This document shows positions 52,885 to 62,926 of a DNA stretch of 64,000 nucleotides, piece by piece. The translations under genes were made by a program, and so were the position numbers. Under the pieces are notes generated by a model. That model saw nothing but the letters and a program-made list of their open reading frames with translations. It was not told the DNA's origin and did not search any database. Position 1 is the first letter of the stretch. The number at the start of each line of letters is the position of its first letter. Source of the stretch: Trichomonas vaginalis G3 (Eukaryota; Parabasalia; Trichomonadida; Trichomonadidae); assembly GCF_026262505.1 (NCBI RefSeq), contig NC_067204.1, forward strand, positions 14,030,522 to 14,094,521, read 5' to 3'.

Positions 52885-53583
52885 ATGAGTTTCTTCTCCA
52901 AACTCTTTGCAATTTGCGGTTCAAACGAGCCAGCTCCTGAAGTTGATGAGCCAGAAATTGAACTCGAACCACATTTGGATGCCATTCGTGAACAAATGGA
53001 ATTTTATTTATCAAATTCCAATATTGAATCTGATTCTTTCATGAAGGAAGCAATTAACGAACGTGAAGATAGATATGTTAAAATTGCTACATTCCTTACA
53101 TTCAATCGCATGAAATCTCTCAATGCTACTGAGGAAGACATTATTGAAGCTTGCTCTGCCTCAAAGCACCTTGAAGTTAACAAAGCTGAAAAAATAGTTC
53201 GCTCCAAAGTTCCGTTTGTTTCTGATCCACGCAGATCATATCGTACAGTTCATATTGAAGGGTTCGATGAGACAGAAACATTAGATGACATCAAGGCCCT
53301 CTTCAAGGAACAATACCCAAGATCCGCACTTCGTACAGAAATGCGCAAGATCAATCGTAAAGGCGGCGAAAAGATTTTCAGTGGCCAAGTTAATGTCGAA
53401 GTAAAGGACGAAGCAACAGCCAAAAAGATTGTCGAAAATGGCATTTTATACCATGGTAAGCAGCTCAAAGGTATCCTCTTCTCCGATTTCAAGGCAAATT
53501 TAGTTTCCAAGAAGAAAGGAACACCAAAGAAAGACACACCCAAGAAGGATACCCCAAAGAAGGACACACCAAAGAAAAAATAG
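52885..53583 (+). CDS. La protein (La motif plus RRM)
   Basis: 232 residues. The La motif (about 30-112) is clear: REQMEFYLSNSNIESDSFMK, RYVKIATFLTFNRMKSL. The RRM spans about 125-205 (RTVHIEGFDETETLDDIKAL, FSGQVNVEVKDE). The tail ends in four tandem copies of TPKKD, a basic nuclear or RNA-binding tail. La binds the 3' U-run of RNA polymerase III transcripts in the nucleus and protects pre-tRNAs. It is shorter than animal La (about 400) because it lacks the second RRM. Confidence 0.93.
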   Translation: MSFFSKLFAICGSNEPAPEVDEPEIELEPHLDAIREQMEFYLSNSNIESDSFMKEAINEREDRYVKIATFLTFNRMKSLNATEEDIIEACSASKHLEVNKAEKIVRSKVPFVSDPRRSYRTVHIEGFDETETLDDIKALFKEQYPRSALRTEMRKINRKGGEKIFSGQVNVEVKDEATAKKIVENGILYHGKQLKGILFSDFKANLVSKKKGTPKKDTPKKDTPKKDTPKKK

Positions 53584-53970
53584 AAAATTAAATACATCAA
53601 ACATAACGTATATATAAATTAATAAATGGTTTAAAGTTGTATGGTTAAAATAAGTTTTTATTATTTGAAACTAAGTAGGTTATAGGAGATAACATATGAA
53701 CTCTATTTTGCTTCTGTTTATTCTGAAATTTTATTGAAAATATTTCTTAATTTAATGCTAACGCCTTATTAATGCTCCAAATACACCAAATATAGCATCT
53801 TCCATTTCCATTTCTGCAAACTGTGAGCATTTTGATAAAGAAGATTAACAATATTGTTAATTCTTTTGATTATTAACAAATTCAATACCCCAAGCAAGGT
53901 AATTTCTTTAAAGATATAAATTAATAATTATTATTTACTCATAAAAAAATAATATAAATAATCAAAAAAA
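53584..53970. other. Intergenic between convergent genes
   Basis: AT-rich 3' regions of La and CCDC40; nothing recognised. Confidence 0.5.
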
Positions 53971-56670
53971 TTATTGTTGTTCCATTCCGTATTTCTCCTT
54001 AATTGCTCCTAAGCTACTTTCTAAGTGTGGATGATCAGCAATTAACATATTAATAATATCACCTAGTTGATCCTGCTGAGCCTTAAGAGTTTGGTATTGG
54101 CTATCATAATTCTCTGGCTTCTTAATAATCAATCTAGGGTTCTTTTCTTTATACATTCTTGCTTTCTGTTGCAATTTTTCTAGTTTAGCGTGTGCAATAT
54201 TCTTCTGTTTCTCTTCTTCTTTGAGTTGCTGTTCAATCGTTTGTTTTTGAACTTGCAATTCTCTTGATATCAAATCTAATTGTTCTATTTCAGCGGATTG
54301 TTCTTGTTGTGCATCATCATGTTCTTTGATTTCATTCTCTATCTGTTGGTGCTCTTGTTGCAAAGCTTTGATTTGCCTTCTAAGCTCTGTGATACCTTTA
54401 GTTACATCTGAATGTGTCTTATCCTGGTTCAATCTTTGCTTAACAGCTCCTCTTGTAGCAATTGTTTCTCTTCTTCTTAAAGCGAATTCCATTTCTTGAA
54501 CAATTGTTTGTTGTTGCTTCTTGATCTGTTTCAATCTCAATTCCATTCTTGTAACTTCTTTCTTCATTGATTTCAGTTCGCTTGCACCATAATTTGGATC
54601 TAAAGCTTCTCTCATTTCTCTTGCAAGCTGCAATTTCTTCTCCCAAAGCATGATATCTTTTTCTGTTTCCATTAAATCATCAGCGCATTGGCTTCTGAAG
54701 TTATGAAGCTCTTCGATCTTTGTCTCCAAGGCTGCAGATTCTTCTTCTTTCTTCCTTAATTGTTCTAAGATATCTGCTTCGAAATTGATGTTTCCTTCAA
54801 TCAAAATATCGCCTTGGCCTGCACCGCTGCTAAGTTTCTCTCCTAACCTTGACATCTCTCTTTGGAGGAGTCTGATTTGGATGTTCAAGTTCTCTATCTC
54901 TTTCTCTGTTGCTTCTAAGTTGTTTCTCGTTCTATCTCTCTTTCTGCTTAAAACTGCAATATGAGCATGCAAAGTGTTGCATGTTTCTTCACTATCTTCG
55001 CACTGGTGTGTCAAAGCAACAAGTTCTGTCTGTTTCTTAAGCCATTGTGCTTGGTTTTCTTGGGCGGTTTCATCTGATTGTTGAATCTTGGATTCTAAAA
55101 CACGGATCTTGCGTTCTAATGGACCATATTCTTCACCATTTTGAGCAGATGTCAATTCTTCATACTTTCTGTTTAATTTGTCAACTTCACTTTGCAATTT
55201 CTCAATGTTGACGTTGTTCTTACGGATTTGGAGCTCATATTGGTTAATAAGAGCATCCTTTTGCTTTAATTCCTCAACAATCTCTTGCAAACCGCGTTCG
55301 AATTTTGCACATTGTCCTGTGATGTTTAATCTATCGATTTTGAGCTTCATGGCTTCATTCTGCAATTGGCTCAACTCTCTGTCCTTTTCTTCAATCTGGT
55401 CACGTACTTTTTGGACTTCATTTTGAGCTGCAATTGTGTCACGTTTCATGTTTGTTTGTTCAGTTACGTGAGCGATGATTTTATCTTCAAGCTCATGGAT
55501 TTGGTTACTAATTTCAATAGTACCCTTTGCAGAGTTCTTGTATTCGCTGTTTGCTTGGTTACGCTCGATCTGTAATTTTGATAGGAGTTTTTCTTTTTCT
55601 CTGGTAAGAGTTGTTAACTGGTCAAGTGTATCTTGCAATTTGCCACGCTGCTGTTCTGTTTCTTTGATCTTTCCATCAAGATATTGAATCCGATTTCTGA
55701 TTTTTGAGTAAAGACCAGTATTACGCTCAGCAATTTCTTCTTGATCGGCAATCTGCTTCTTAATTCCGTTGTATTCATTCTGCAAAGCTCTGATTTCTTC
55801 TTCTTGTTTTGCAGATGCAGCTTCGATGCTTGCAAGCGTTTCTGCGCGGCGTTTGACGTTAACAAGAGAAGAATTCCACTCTTGGATCAAGTGGTTTCTC
55901 TCGAAAGTAATCTTTTCCATTTCAAGGGAAGCTTGAAGTAAAGCATCTCGAGCTGTTTTCGTTTCAGCACGCTGTGCAAGTACTTGTGCTTCAATTTCTG
56001 AGAGTCCTTTACCGATGTTTTGTACTTGCTGTGTTAATCTGTCGATGTATAAATCTTGCTCTTTTTTAGCAATTTCTGTCTCTGATGCAGCTTGTTCTGA
56101 CTTGTATGTTTCACGACGGGTGACTGCCACATTGTTAAGGATCTCTTGGTTATGCTGTTCGAGAAGTAAAACATTTTCATTTAATCTATCAAGTTCTTTT
56201 CTTTGGTTTTCGTATTCTGTAGTACGCTCTTTAAGTTCTGCTTCACGATCTGCTAATGTTTGCCTTGCTTCTTTCAGTTCTGCCTCTTTTTCTAAGCGTT
56301 CTTGTTCGTATTGTTGTCTCCTTTCATTAGCTTCTGTTAAACGCGCTTGAAGTTTTACAAGAGTTTGCTGTATTGTATACAATTCGACACCAACTTGTTC
56401 ACGGTTTTCAGATAACTGATTTTTCAAAGCTTGTTTATCTCTAATTTCGACTTCAATTGCATCGTATTGTCTTTGAAGTTGATCTTTCATCTTGTCTTGC
56501 AATGTTGCAAAGAGTGGATGATCTGGAGGAAGCTCTTGAATTTCTTCTTCTTCCTCATCATCTTCTTCTTCACCTAAAAAAAGATCACCTTCCTCTTCTT
56601 CTGGATTTGGATCCATTAGTTCCTCCTCTTCTTCGCCTCCTGGCTGATCTGGGTCTTCATTTGCACTCAT
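53971..56670 (-). CDS. CCDC40: CCDC40-type axonemal ruler protein
   Basis: 899 residues: an acidic N-terminal 50, then coiled coil to the end. Diagnostic stretches are PDHPLFATLQDKMKDQL, REQVGVELYTIQQTLVKLQ, KKEQDLYIDRLTQQVQ, EEYGPLERKIRVLESKI and ALRRRETIATRGAVKQRL, each aligning with the same blocks in human CCDC40 (FAP172 in algae). CCDC40 pairs with CCDC39 to set the 96-nm axonemal repeat and anchor inner dynein arms and the nexin complex. The CCDC39 partner is not in this window. Complete and intact, so it supports a motile flagellate. Confidence 0.94.
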   Translation of the reverse strand: MSANEDPDQPGGEEEEELMDPNPEEEEGDLFLGEEEDDEEEEEIQELPPDHPLFATLQDKMKDQLQRQYDAIEVEIRDKQALKNQLSENREQVGVELYTIQQTLVKLQARLTEANERRQQYEQERLEKEAELKEARQTLADREAELKERTTEYENQRKELDRLNENVLLLEQHNQEILNNVAVTRRETYKSEQAASETEIAKKEQDLYIDRLTQQVQNIGKGLSEIEAQVLAQRAETKTARDALLQASLEMEKITFERNHLIQEWNSSLVNVKRRAETLASIEAASAKQEEEIRALQNEYNGIKKQIADQEEIAERNTGLYSKIRNRIQYLDGKIKETEQQRGKLQDTLDQLTTLTREKEKLLSKLQIERNQANSEYKNSAKGTIEISNQIHELEDKIIAHVTEQTNMKRDTIAAQNEVQKVRDQIEEKDRELSQLQNEAMKLKIDRLNITGQCAKFERGLQEIVEELKQKDALINQYELQIRKNNVNIEKLQSEVDKLNRKYEELTSAQNGEEYGPLERKIRVLESKIQQSDETAQENQAQWLKKQTELVALTHQCEDSEETCNTLHAHIAVLSRKRDRTRNNLEATEKEIENLNIQIRLLQREMSRLGEKLSSGAGQGDILIEGNINFEADILEQLRKKEEESAALETKIEELHNFRSQCADDLMETEKDIMLWEKKLQLAREMREALDPNYGASELKSMKKEVTRMELRLKQIKKQQQTIVQEMEFALRRRETIATRGAVKQRLNQDKTHSDVTKGITELRRQIKALQQEHQQIENEIKEHDDAQQEQSAEIEQLDLISRELQVQKQTIEQQLKEEEKQKNIAHAKLEKLQQKARMYKEKNPRLIIKKPENYDSQYQTLKAQQDQLGDIINMLIADHPHLESSLGAIKEKYGMEQQ

Positions 56671-57017
56671 TTTTTAAAATTTACGTTAATAAATCTATAA
56701 AATTCAATAGTTTACAATCTGCTGAATTTACTGTACTATCATTCTTTTGAGATATATCTGATTAGCTTTATTATTTCATGATTAGAAAACTTATCGTATC
56801 TTCAGGATCTCCACTATACTAAGCGAAAACTCGATAAATTTTAATGATTTGCATAATTATTTTTAGATTATCGCATTTGATATAATCTGGGAAAATCCTA
56901 AAGATTCTATGAATGGAAACCTTTCGAGTTACTCGGATATAAGGAAGAAAAAATATATTTTTTGAAATCTCAAAAATACAAACAATGATTTTTAAAGATA
57001 TAATGAAATAGAGCATA
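56671..57017. other. Intergenic
   Basis: AT-rich; no clear TCA-Y-W box just upstream of CCDC40. Nothing recognised. Confidence 0.45.
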
Positions 57018-58028
57018 TCAGCGACGAAGGATATCTGCTTCTGCCTTTTTAAGTTTAGCCCTCTCTGATTTAGACATGTAATATTCTTTGTATTCGTAAG
57101 GAAGAGGGTGGATGGTTCTGAATAGTGATTTCAAAGATGTCTCTATCTCAAGAATTATTCCGCACTTTTCCACTGGCTTTCCTTCGAAATTTTTGAACAA
57201 ATATGAAGGTTTTGTTGAAATTGTGAGAAGTTTTGGATCTCCATCAAATGGAAACTCGTATCCATCTTTAACAACATTGTGGGAACGTATAATAACTTCG
57301 AGATTATTACGATCTGTAAATTCATGAATAAAATCAAGTTTCATCAAAGGATGTGTAGACTTTTTGTTGATTTCCCATTCATTAGTTGCTACATCTGGTT
57401 GTAAAGATAGCATTTCTTTAACAAATGGAGTTTTTGAAGGTTCCAAAGGTCGTGTCAAGCTTGCGAATTGGTCCAGGTACGCAACATCAGCAGGGACACC
57501 AGATGATACACAAAGCATTTTCTCTGATATTTGGCATAACAAAGGAAGGTCATCGAAAAGTTCATTGCAGCATTCATAAAATTCTGGTCCAAAACGATTT
57601 ATAGATTCTGTACAAAATGTGCTATTCTTATTTACATCACGCATTTCGTGATAACCACGAATAACGTATAAATAAGTTGGAAATTGAATCTTTAAACTGC
57701 ATAGTAGTATTATAGTTTCCGGGCTTTGTGGAAAAGATCCAACAACATCTCCTAAAAATACGTATTTTCTGTTTGGTGGATATCCATACGTTTCAAAGAT
57801 AAGAAGTAAGTCATATAGATCGCCAAACAAGCCTCCAACTACTATACAAGGGGCATCAAGTTGGATCATTATTGGATCTGCTAAAAAGTGCTTAATTGAA
57901 TCTCTAATTACTTTTGTAGCAAAAAATGGACGTATTTTAGATGATGTTCCAGGTGTTTGGCCTTTCATAAACATTATTTCGTTAAATACTTCTTCTGCAG
58001 CATCAAGACTTGATACAAATCTTGCCAT
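57018..58028 (-). CDS. PPP-family pseudophosphatase
   Basis: 336 residues with the whole PP1/PP2A-type fold in order. Motifs are altered as follows (usual form first): GDxHG is GGLFG (65-69), GDYVDRG is GDVVGSF (93-99), GNHE is GYHE (125-128), and HGG is SSG (175-177). RxHxVVxDGYEF survives as RSHNVVKDGYEF. By PP1 numbering, four of six metal ligands (D64, H66, N124, H173) and the phosphate-binding R96 are lost, while D92, H125 and H248 equivalents remain. It should not hydrolyse phosphoesters; a binding or decoy role is inferred. TCATA (58044-58048) lies 16-20 bases upstream of the ATG. The frame is intact and the rest of the fold is kept, arguing against a pseudogene. Confidence 0.9.
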   Translation of the reverse strand: MARFVSSLDAAEEVFNEIMFMKGQTPGTSSKIRPFFATKVIRDSIKHFLADPIMIQLDAPCIVVGGLFGDLYDLLLIFETYGYPPNRKYVFLGDVVGSFPQSPETIILLCSLKIQFPTYLYVIRGYHEMRDVNKNSTFCTESINRFGPEFYECCNELFDDLPLLCQISEKMLCVSSGVPADVAYLDQFASLTRPLEPSKTPFVKEMLSLQPDVATNEWEINKKSTHPLMKLDFIHEFTDRNNLEVIIRSHNVVKDGYEFPFDGDPKLLTISTKPSYLFKNFEGKPVEKCGIILEIETSLKSLFRTIHPLPYEYKEYYMSKSERAKLKKAEADILRR

Positions 58029-58043
58029 TTATGTAAAAAAAAT

Positions 58044-58050
58044 TATGACA
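58044..58050 (-). promoter_or_regulatory. TGTCATA initiator box of the pseudophosphatase gene
   Basis: TGTCATA on the minus strand, fitting both TCA-Y-W and the local TGTCA word. Confidence 0.5.
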
Positions 58051-58165
58051 TGTGATATAAAAAAATTCAAATTCCAAAATAGTATCTATCTATCTTTTAA
58101 TTTATTAAATGTAATATGTTTTAACATAATTTATAACGATACGAAGATAAAATTCATAAAAGAGT

Positions 58166-58858
58166 TCATTGAAAGAGATTATCCAAAGCTCCAGTTGAAG
58201 ATTTTGTTTGGTTTGACTTCGATAGCTTTTTATCTTTTGGTGTACTAAGGGCTTTCGGTTTTGGAGAGAAGTTCTTATTTGGAGAATATTGCTGACCACT
58301 TTCTTTTGGAAATTCCAATTGAGACTTGTTCTGCTTTGTATCCTCGCGCTTTGGAGATGTTTGTGGGATTTCAGTCTGTGTTTGAGGTGCATGTTCAGAC
58401 TGTTGATTTAATGGCCGAGGATTAAATGAACGAATTGCAGAACCATCATTAGTATTCTCTGGTGTTGATCTTGGAGGTACAATTGGTGGGTCAGGCTGCT
58501 TAAGTGCAGGATTTGGCTGACTCTTTTTTCCTAATCTAGGAGTGAAGTCAGTTGAATGCTGCCTTGCAATTCCATTATTATCGTTATGATAGTATGACTT
58601 GTTATAAGGTTTTTGAGATTTATGATTTGTATATTCGTCAAATTTATGAGTAGAATTGTCATTAATTTGACCTGATGTTGTTCTATATACCTTGAAATTA
58701 TCGTTTTTATTGTATTTCTTTGGGCTTTGAGAATATGGAGTTCTTTGTTGTTTATACTTTGGCTCTTTTTCTGATTTCATTGCTAAGTAATCGTTTGTAA
58801 ATCCCTCGTCGAACTGTGGGCGGTCACCAGCAATGCTGAAAGTAAACTCACTGCTCAT
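58166..58858 (-). CDS. Low-complexity hydrophilic protein
   Basis: 230 residues, rich in N, Q, S, P and K, predicted disordered. The first 27 residues (MSSEFTFSIAGDRPQFDEGF) are the most complex part and may be a conserved binding segment. The rest has repeated KPxxLxPKPK- and SPKxYNK-like runs. No domain recognised. ATG at 58856-58858, with GTGTCACTTT 35 bases upstream, which fits a promoter, so it is probably a real gene. It lies 138 bp upstream of the pseudophosphatase gene on the same strand. Confidence 0.65.
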   Translation of the reverse strand: MSSEFTFSIAGDRPQFDEGFTNDYLAMKSEKEPKYKQQRTPYSQSPKKYNKNDNFKVYRTTSGQINDNSTHKFDEYTNHKSQKPYNKSYYHNDNNGIARQHSTDFTPRLGKKSQPNPALKQPDPPIVPPRSTPENTNDGSAIRSFNPRPLNQQSEHAPQTQTEIPQTSPKREDTKQNKSQLEFPKESGQQYSPNKNFSPKPKALSTPKDKKLSKSNQTKSSTGALDNLFQ

Positions 58859-58890
58859 TCAGGAAAAATTTTACAATTGGCGCAACGATA

Positions 58891-58900
58891 AAAGTGACAC
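58891..58900 (-). promoter_or_regulatory. GTGTCACTTT initiator box
   Basis: Contains TCACT (TCA-Y-W) on the minus strand; leader of about 37 nt to the ATG at 58858. Confidence 0.5.
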
Positions 58901-59297
58901 GCGTGGCATCATTCATTTGTTTCCGGATATATTGTTGAACTTAGATGAGCATTATAAAAGCAAATATATCTAAAATCCGAGTGGCTTTTTTATTTGGAAT
59001 GTAAAACGGAATTTTGGCTGGGCAGCCATTTACATCGAATTCAAAGAAATTGATCACTCATACGATGATAAAATAGTTTGTGCTATTTATATTCATTAAA
59101 ATTCATTGTTGATCATATTTTCATCACCATATCTGCTTTAAAGAAGTGAAACTGGGCAATACTTCATTGGATTGCAATACATTCACATATAGAGTTAATG
59201 TTGTTGAATTAAAAACGATATTATTCATTTGCGATAGAAAAATGATTTATTATCAAGATTAAATTAAAGAAAAATCATATGAGTATCATAGAATATT
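58901..59297. other. Intergenic
   Basis: AT-rich; nothing recognised. Confidence 0.45.
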
Positions 59298-60461
59298 TCA
59301 AAGCATCTCAATAATAACGCAATTTCCACCACCACCGCCGTTGCATAAAGCAGCACAGCCTCTTTTAAGACCACGGTGCTTAAGACCGGCAATGAGAGTC
59401 GTAACAATTCTAATACCAGAGCATCCGAGTGGATGGCCGATAGCAACAGCTCCACCGAGGATGTTAACTTTATCTTCCGATAAACCAAGGCTGTTAATGA
59501 GCATTAGTGGTACAGAAGCGAATGCTTCATTGAACTCCCAGAGATCAATATCGGAAGTGGTCAAATGAACTTTAGATAATGCTTTCTTGACTGCATCAGC
59601 AGGAGCAAGAGGAAATTCGGCAGGATCGATACCTGATTCTCCGAAAGAAAGTATTTTGGCGATTGGCTTTAAATTATGCTCAGCGGCGAACTCTGATGAG
59701 CAAATTGCAAGAGCAGCAGCGCCATCAGAGAGACCAGAAGCATTAGCTGGTGTAATAGTGCCTGTTGGAGAGAATGATGGCTTAAGGACTGGTACTTTTT
59801 CACGACGGAGCTTGTAAATTGATTCGTCAACTTTGTATTCGCCAGTTTTTGTTTGTATTGGGACAATTTGACCATCAAAGCAATGCTCTTCCCAAGCCTT
59901 TGCAGCACGGTCAAATGATTGTATAGCAAAGCGATCTTGTTCTTCGCGTGATATTCCGAGTTTTGCATTGAGGTTATCTACGAGCTGGCCCATATGCATA
60001 TTATATCTGGCATCCCATAAGCCATCATTAATCAAGCTATCAACTGTAGTGAAATTACCAAGACGGTAACCATTTCTAGAATTTTGTAATAAGTGTGGAC
60101 AACGAGACATGCTCTCAAACCCACCTATCATAACGGCTTTGGAATCTCCTACCTTGATTTCTGTTGCACCAATTTGAAGAGCTTTCATTGAGGAGCAACA
60201 TACTTTGTTTACAAGCGTGCACGGTGTCGAACATGGAAAACCAGCAGCAAGAGAGGCTTGTTTAGCTGGATTTTGTCCTACTCCAGCTGAAATAACGTTG
60301 CCAACATAGACAGAATCAAATTGGTCAATGGGAATTCCGGATTTCTCTACGCATGCTTTCATTGCGGCAGCGCATAATTCAATACCTGGTGTGTTTGCAA
60401 GACTACCATTGAAAGCACCGATGGGCGTGCGTGTATCCGCGACAATCACAATTTCAGACAT
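59298..60461 (-). CDS. Acetyl-CoA acetyltransferase (thiolase)
   Basis: 387 residues, full length for a thiolase. Catalytic C88 in NKVCCSSMKA, NEAF at 311-314, H343 in AIGHPLGCSG and C373 in ALCNGGGGGNC. It condenses two acetyl-CoA into acetoacetyl-CoA or runs the reverse. No N-terminal organelle presequence and no peroxisomal tail, so cytosolic. The usual VCGSG is VCCSS and the usual CxGGGxG is CNGGGGG, modest variants that keep all catalytic residues. It could feed short-chain acid or isoprenoid routes; no partner gene is nearby. Confidence 0.94.
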   Translation of the reverse strand: MSEIVIVADTRTPIGAFNGSLANTPGIELCAAAMKACVEKSGIPIDQFDSVYVGNVISAGVGQNPAKQASLAAGFPCSTPCTLVNKVCCSSMKALQIGATEIKVGDSKAVMIGGFESMSRCPHLLQNSRNGYRLGNFTTVDSLINDGLWDARYNMHMGQLVDNLNAKLGISREEQDRFAIQSFDRAAKAWEEHCFDGQIVPIQTKTGEYKVDESIYKLRREKVPVLKPSFSPTGTITPANASGLSDGAAALAICSSEFAAEHNLKPIAKILSFGESGIDPAEFPLAPADAVKKALSKVHLTTSDIDLWEFNEAFASVPLMLINSLGLSEDKVNILGGAVAIGHPLGCSGIRIVTTLIAGLKHRGLKRGCAALCNGGGGGNCVIIEML

Positions 60462-61246
60462 TTATAAAATAATTCTTTTGTTTACGTGGAAATTTTATAT
60501 TGAAATTTTCTTAGAGCTTTTATCTGAGATTTTACTGGAATTTAAATATTTAAGCAGTATATTAAAGTTTCGATTTTATCGCTTCGAATGATATTTTGTC
60601 ACTTTTCAGAATGAAATCATATCATCAAACATGACATTCTCCTCAAGAGTTTATCAAAATTAGATTTACATCAAAGAGTTCTCACGAGACTGAGAATAGT
60701 TTATGTTTGATCATCAAATTTCTAGATTGAAAAAAAAAAATATAAATATTAAGTTTCAGTGGAGAACGTTGATAGGTTTTCCACACTATAGTAGTTTCAC
60801 TTTTTTCATGTGAACTATATATCAATTCAATATCAATTATGAATCAATTAACAGTTATACTTCTAAACTTTGTAATTTTATCTGTAATCACTATATTTGC
60901 ATATATATCAAAAGTTGGGAAATATCACAGAATAATGATAAATTCAGTCCTTACAATTTTGAGATATGAAATTTCGAATTTTCATGCGATATTTTGGCAT
61001 TTGTATTCTTAGTATTATTGTGCTTTATTGGTACGGCACCAACATGATTTAAAAATAGAAAAATGAGTAAGAACAACAGTGATGGAACACCTTAAAGTGA
61101 AAAGTGAACATAATTACATTCCAGATTAAGGATCCACTTACACCCATATGACTTAGCTTTCAATTATGTTGTTTATGCAACACGCTTGTTGAAAGTAAAA
61201 AAAAACTCAATTTGTTTTTTTTTAAACAATCGTATATAAAAAACAT
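60462..61246. other. Intergenic
   Basis: AT-rich. AAAAGTGACA (minus strand, about 60600) lies 140 bases upstream of the thiolase start. No gene supported. Confidence 0.45.
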
Positions 61247-62926
61247 TTATTTATGGTAATATTGGGCAATCCTGAGTGACTGAACCAGTATCAATAATAA
61301 TAAAAACACATTAAATGGAATAAATCCAATTAATGATTCTATTAAAACAATTAAAGGAATAAACAAGGCAACTTGTGAGTTTTTGGATAAAATCCAAAAT
61401 ATTAACAACAAAAATATAACTCGAACAATTTCATATATCGGATATTTCGAAATGTTACTAAAACAAGCAAGGAATAAGATTGCAATATCAATAATCTTTG
61501 TGTTAAACGAATTTGGAATTGCAATCCTGTTTTCACTGACTTTTTGTGGTTTTTCCGGAATTTCAACTGTTTCTACCGAAGCTGATCGACTTAGGAAGGA
61601 TGATTCGCTTGAATTTCTGTTTATATCAAGTGCTAGAGGGAGAGGGATACTTTGGTTGAAGTCATCAATGGATGGCGAAGTAACTACGACATGAGAAAAT
61701 TGTGGCTTGTCCAAAAGACCTTCGAAACCGAAAATCTTTGTTTTCTCACGTACAAATCGATCATTAAATAAATCTTCTAGTGGAGTTCTCTTGCTTGGCT
61801 TCGCTGACATAAATTTTCGGATCCATTCCCATTCTTTTGATGATCTACTTACATCAATATGGAGATGGTCGGCTAAAGAGTCTACATCTGTAAAGTTTCG
61901 GAGCAATTCTTCTCCATTTTCGCCAATGAAAGGAGATTTTCGAGTATAAAGCGTAAATAGAATAACTCCAAGCGACCAAATGTCGCTAAATTTCGTATGT
62001 ACGTATTTGTACTCTCCACTTTCGTTCTGAGCTAAAAGTTCTGGGGCCATTGTTTCAATTGTTCCTGTTGCACCGGTTCTTTTCTCTCCTGCGTCAATGT
62101 CTCCATTAAATGTTGATGTAGCAGTACCGAAATCGCATAAGGCAAATCTCATTGGCAAAGGCTGGTAATGATTATCATTAAAAGCAAGAACATTTGATAA
62201 TTTAAGGTCTCTATGGAGTATTCCACAGTCATGTAAGTGTTTTATTGCTATCGCAATGCTTAGAAAGATTTGCCAAATTTCATCATTTTTAAGTTGTCGA
62301 ATTTCAATGCCTCTTTCTTTATTTATGTATATGTACGACTCTAAGCTTCCTAATTGAGAGTATTCCATCAGTATAAAAAGGGATGGAACCTTTGGCCCAA
62401 AATCTGCATTTTGCCAGTCTTCAATCCAGCAATGTTTGTACGATAAAACAAAAGGATGAGGATATGCAGATAATTGTTCAAGTAATTTAACTTCGTTTAA
62501 TGCCCTATTTAGCCAATTAATATTACCTACTGGAACAATTTTTACGGCATATTCAGCTAAATGTATTCCAGCAAGACAATGCTCAACTTTGTAAACACTT
62601 CCGAAACTTCCACGACCAAGTTGTTGACCTTTTTTAAAAAATTTCTCGAAATATCCGTTCATTAAGAAGTCTGTTAAACGTGGTGGTAATGGTAAATTGG
62701 ATCTGAACAAATCTCTAAGGATTCGGAAGTAATCATGGGCGGAGTATTGGCTTGCTGATGGAACACGATCTAAATCTGATCTTGAAACAGTTCTAACTTG
62801 CCTTGATGAAGGATTATATAAGACTAACGAACGTTCTTGGTTTTCGAAAATGATATTCCATTGAGATAAATAGTCTATATCGCGCTGGGAAAGAATTGTA
62901 CTCGTTTTTTTGATATGAAGTGACAA
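61247..62926 (-). CDS. IKS-type protein kinase with C-terminal membrane tail, start uncertain
   Basis: Up to 559 residues are open. The N-terminal WNIIFENQERSLVLYNPSSR (23-42) and kinase pieces GYFEKFFKKGQQLGRGSFGS (91-110), K129, SYKHCWIEDWQNADFGPKVP then FILMEY (162-189), HRD (238-240), DFG (265-267) and GTIETMAPE (288-296) match the IKS1 kinase family of fungi and protists. Residues about 475-555 hold two or three membrane helices. No ATG precedes the conserved N-terminal block: an in-frame TAA lies at 62942-62944 and the first ATG is codon 89 (62660-62662), just before the kinase domain. Either translation starts there, at a non-ATG codon, or a splice or assembly problem exists. TTGTCACTTC at the 5' end fits an initiator, suggesting the transcript begins there. 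Confidence 0.85.
   Translation of the reverse strand: MSLHIKKTSTILSQRDIDYLSQWNIIFENQERSLVLYNPSSRQVRTVSRSDLDRVPSASQYSAHDYFRILRDLFRSNLPLPPRLTDFLMNGYFEKFFKKGQQLGRGSFGSVYKVEHCLAGIHLAEYAVKIVPVGNINWLNRALNEVKLLEQLSAYPHPFVLSYKHCWIEDWQNADFGPKVPSLFILMEYSQLGSLESYIYINKERGIEIRQLKNDEIWQIFLSIAIAIKHLHDCGILHRDLKLSNVLAFNDNHYQPLPMRFALCDFGTATSTFNGDIDAGEKRTGATGTIETMAPELLAQNESGEYKYVHTKFSDIWSLGVILFTLYTRKSPFIGENGEELLRNFTDVDSLADHLHIDVSRSSKEWEWIRKFMSAKPSKRTPLEDLFNDRFVREKTKIFGFEGLLDKPQFSHVVVTSPSIDDFNQSIPLPLALDINRNSSESSFLSRSASVETVEIPEKPQKVSENRIAIPNSFNTKIIDIAILFLACFSNISKYPIYEIVRVIFLLLIFWILSKNSQVALFIPLIVLIESLIGFIPFNVFLLLLILVQSLRIAQYYHK
62914..62925 (-). promoter_or_regulatory. TGTCACTTCATA initiator box of the IKS-like kinase
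   Basis: Two overlapping TCA-Y-W words (TCACT and TCATA) at the 5' end of the open frame. Confidence 0.45.
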
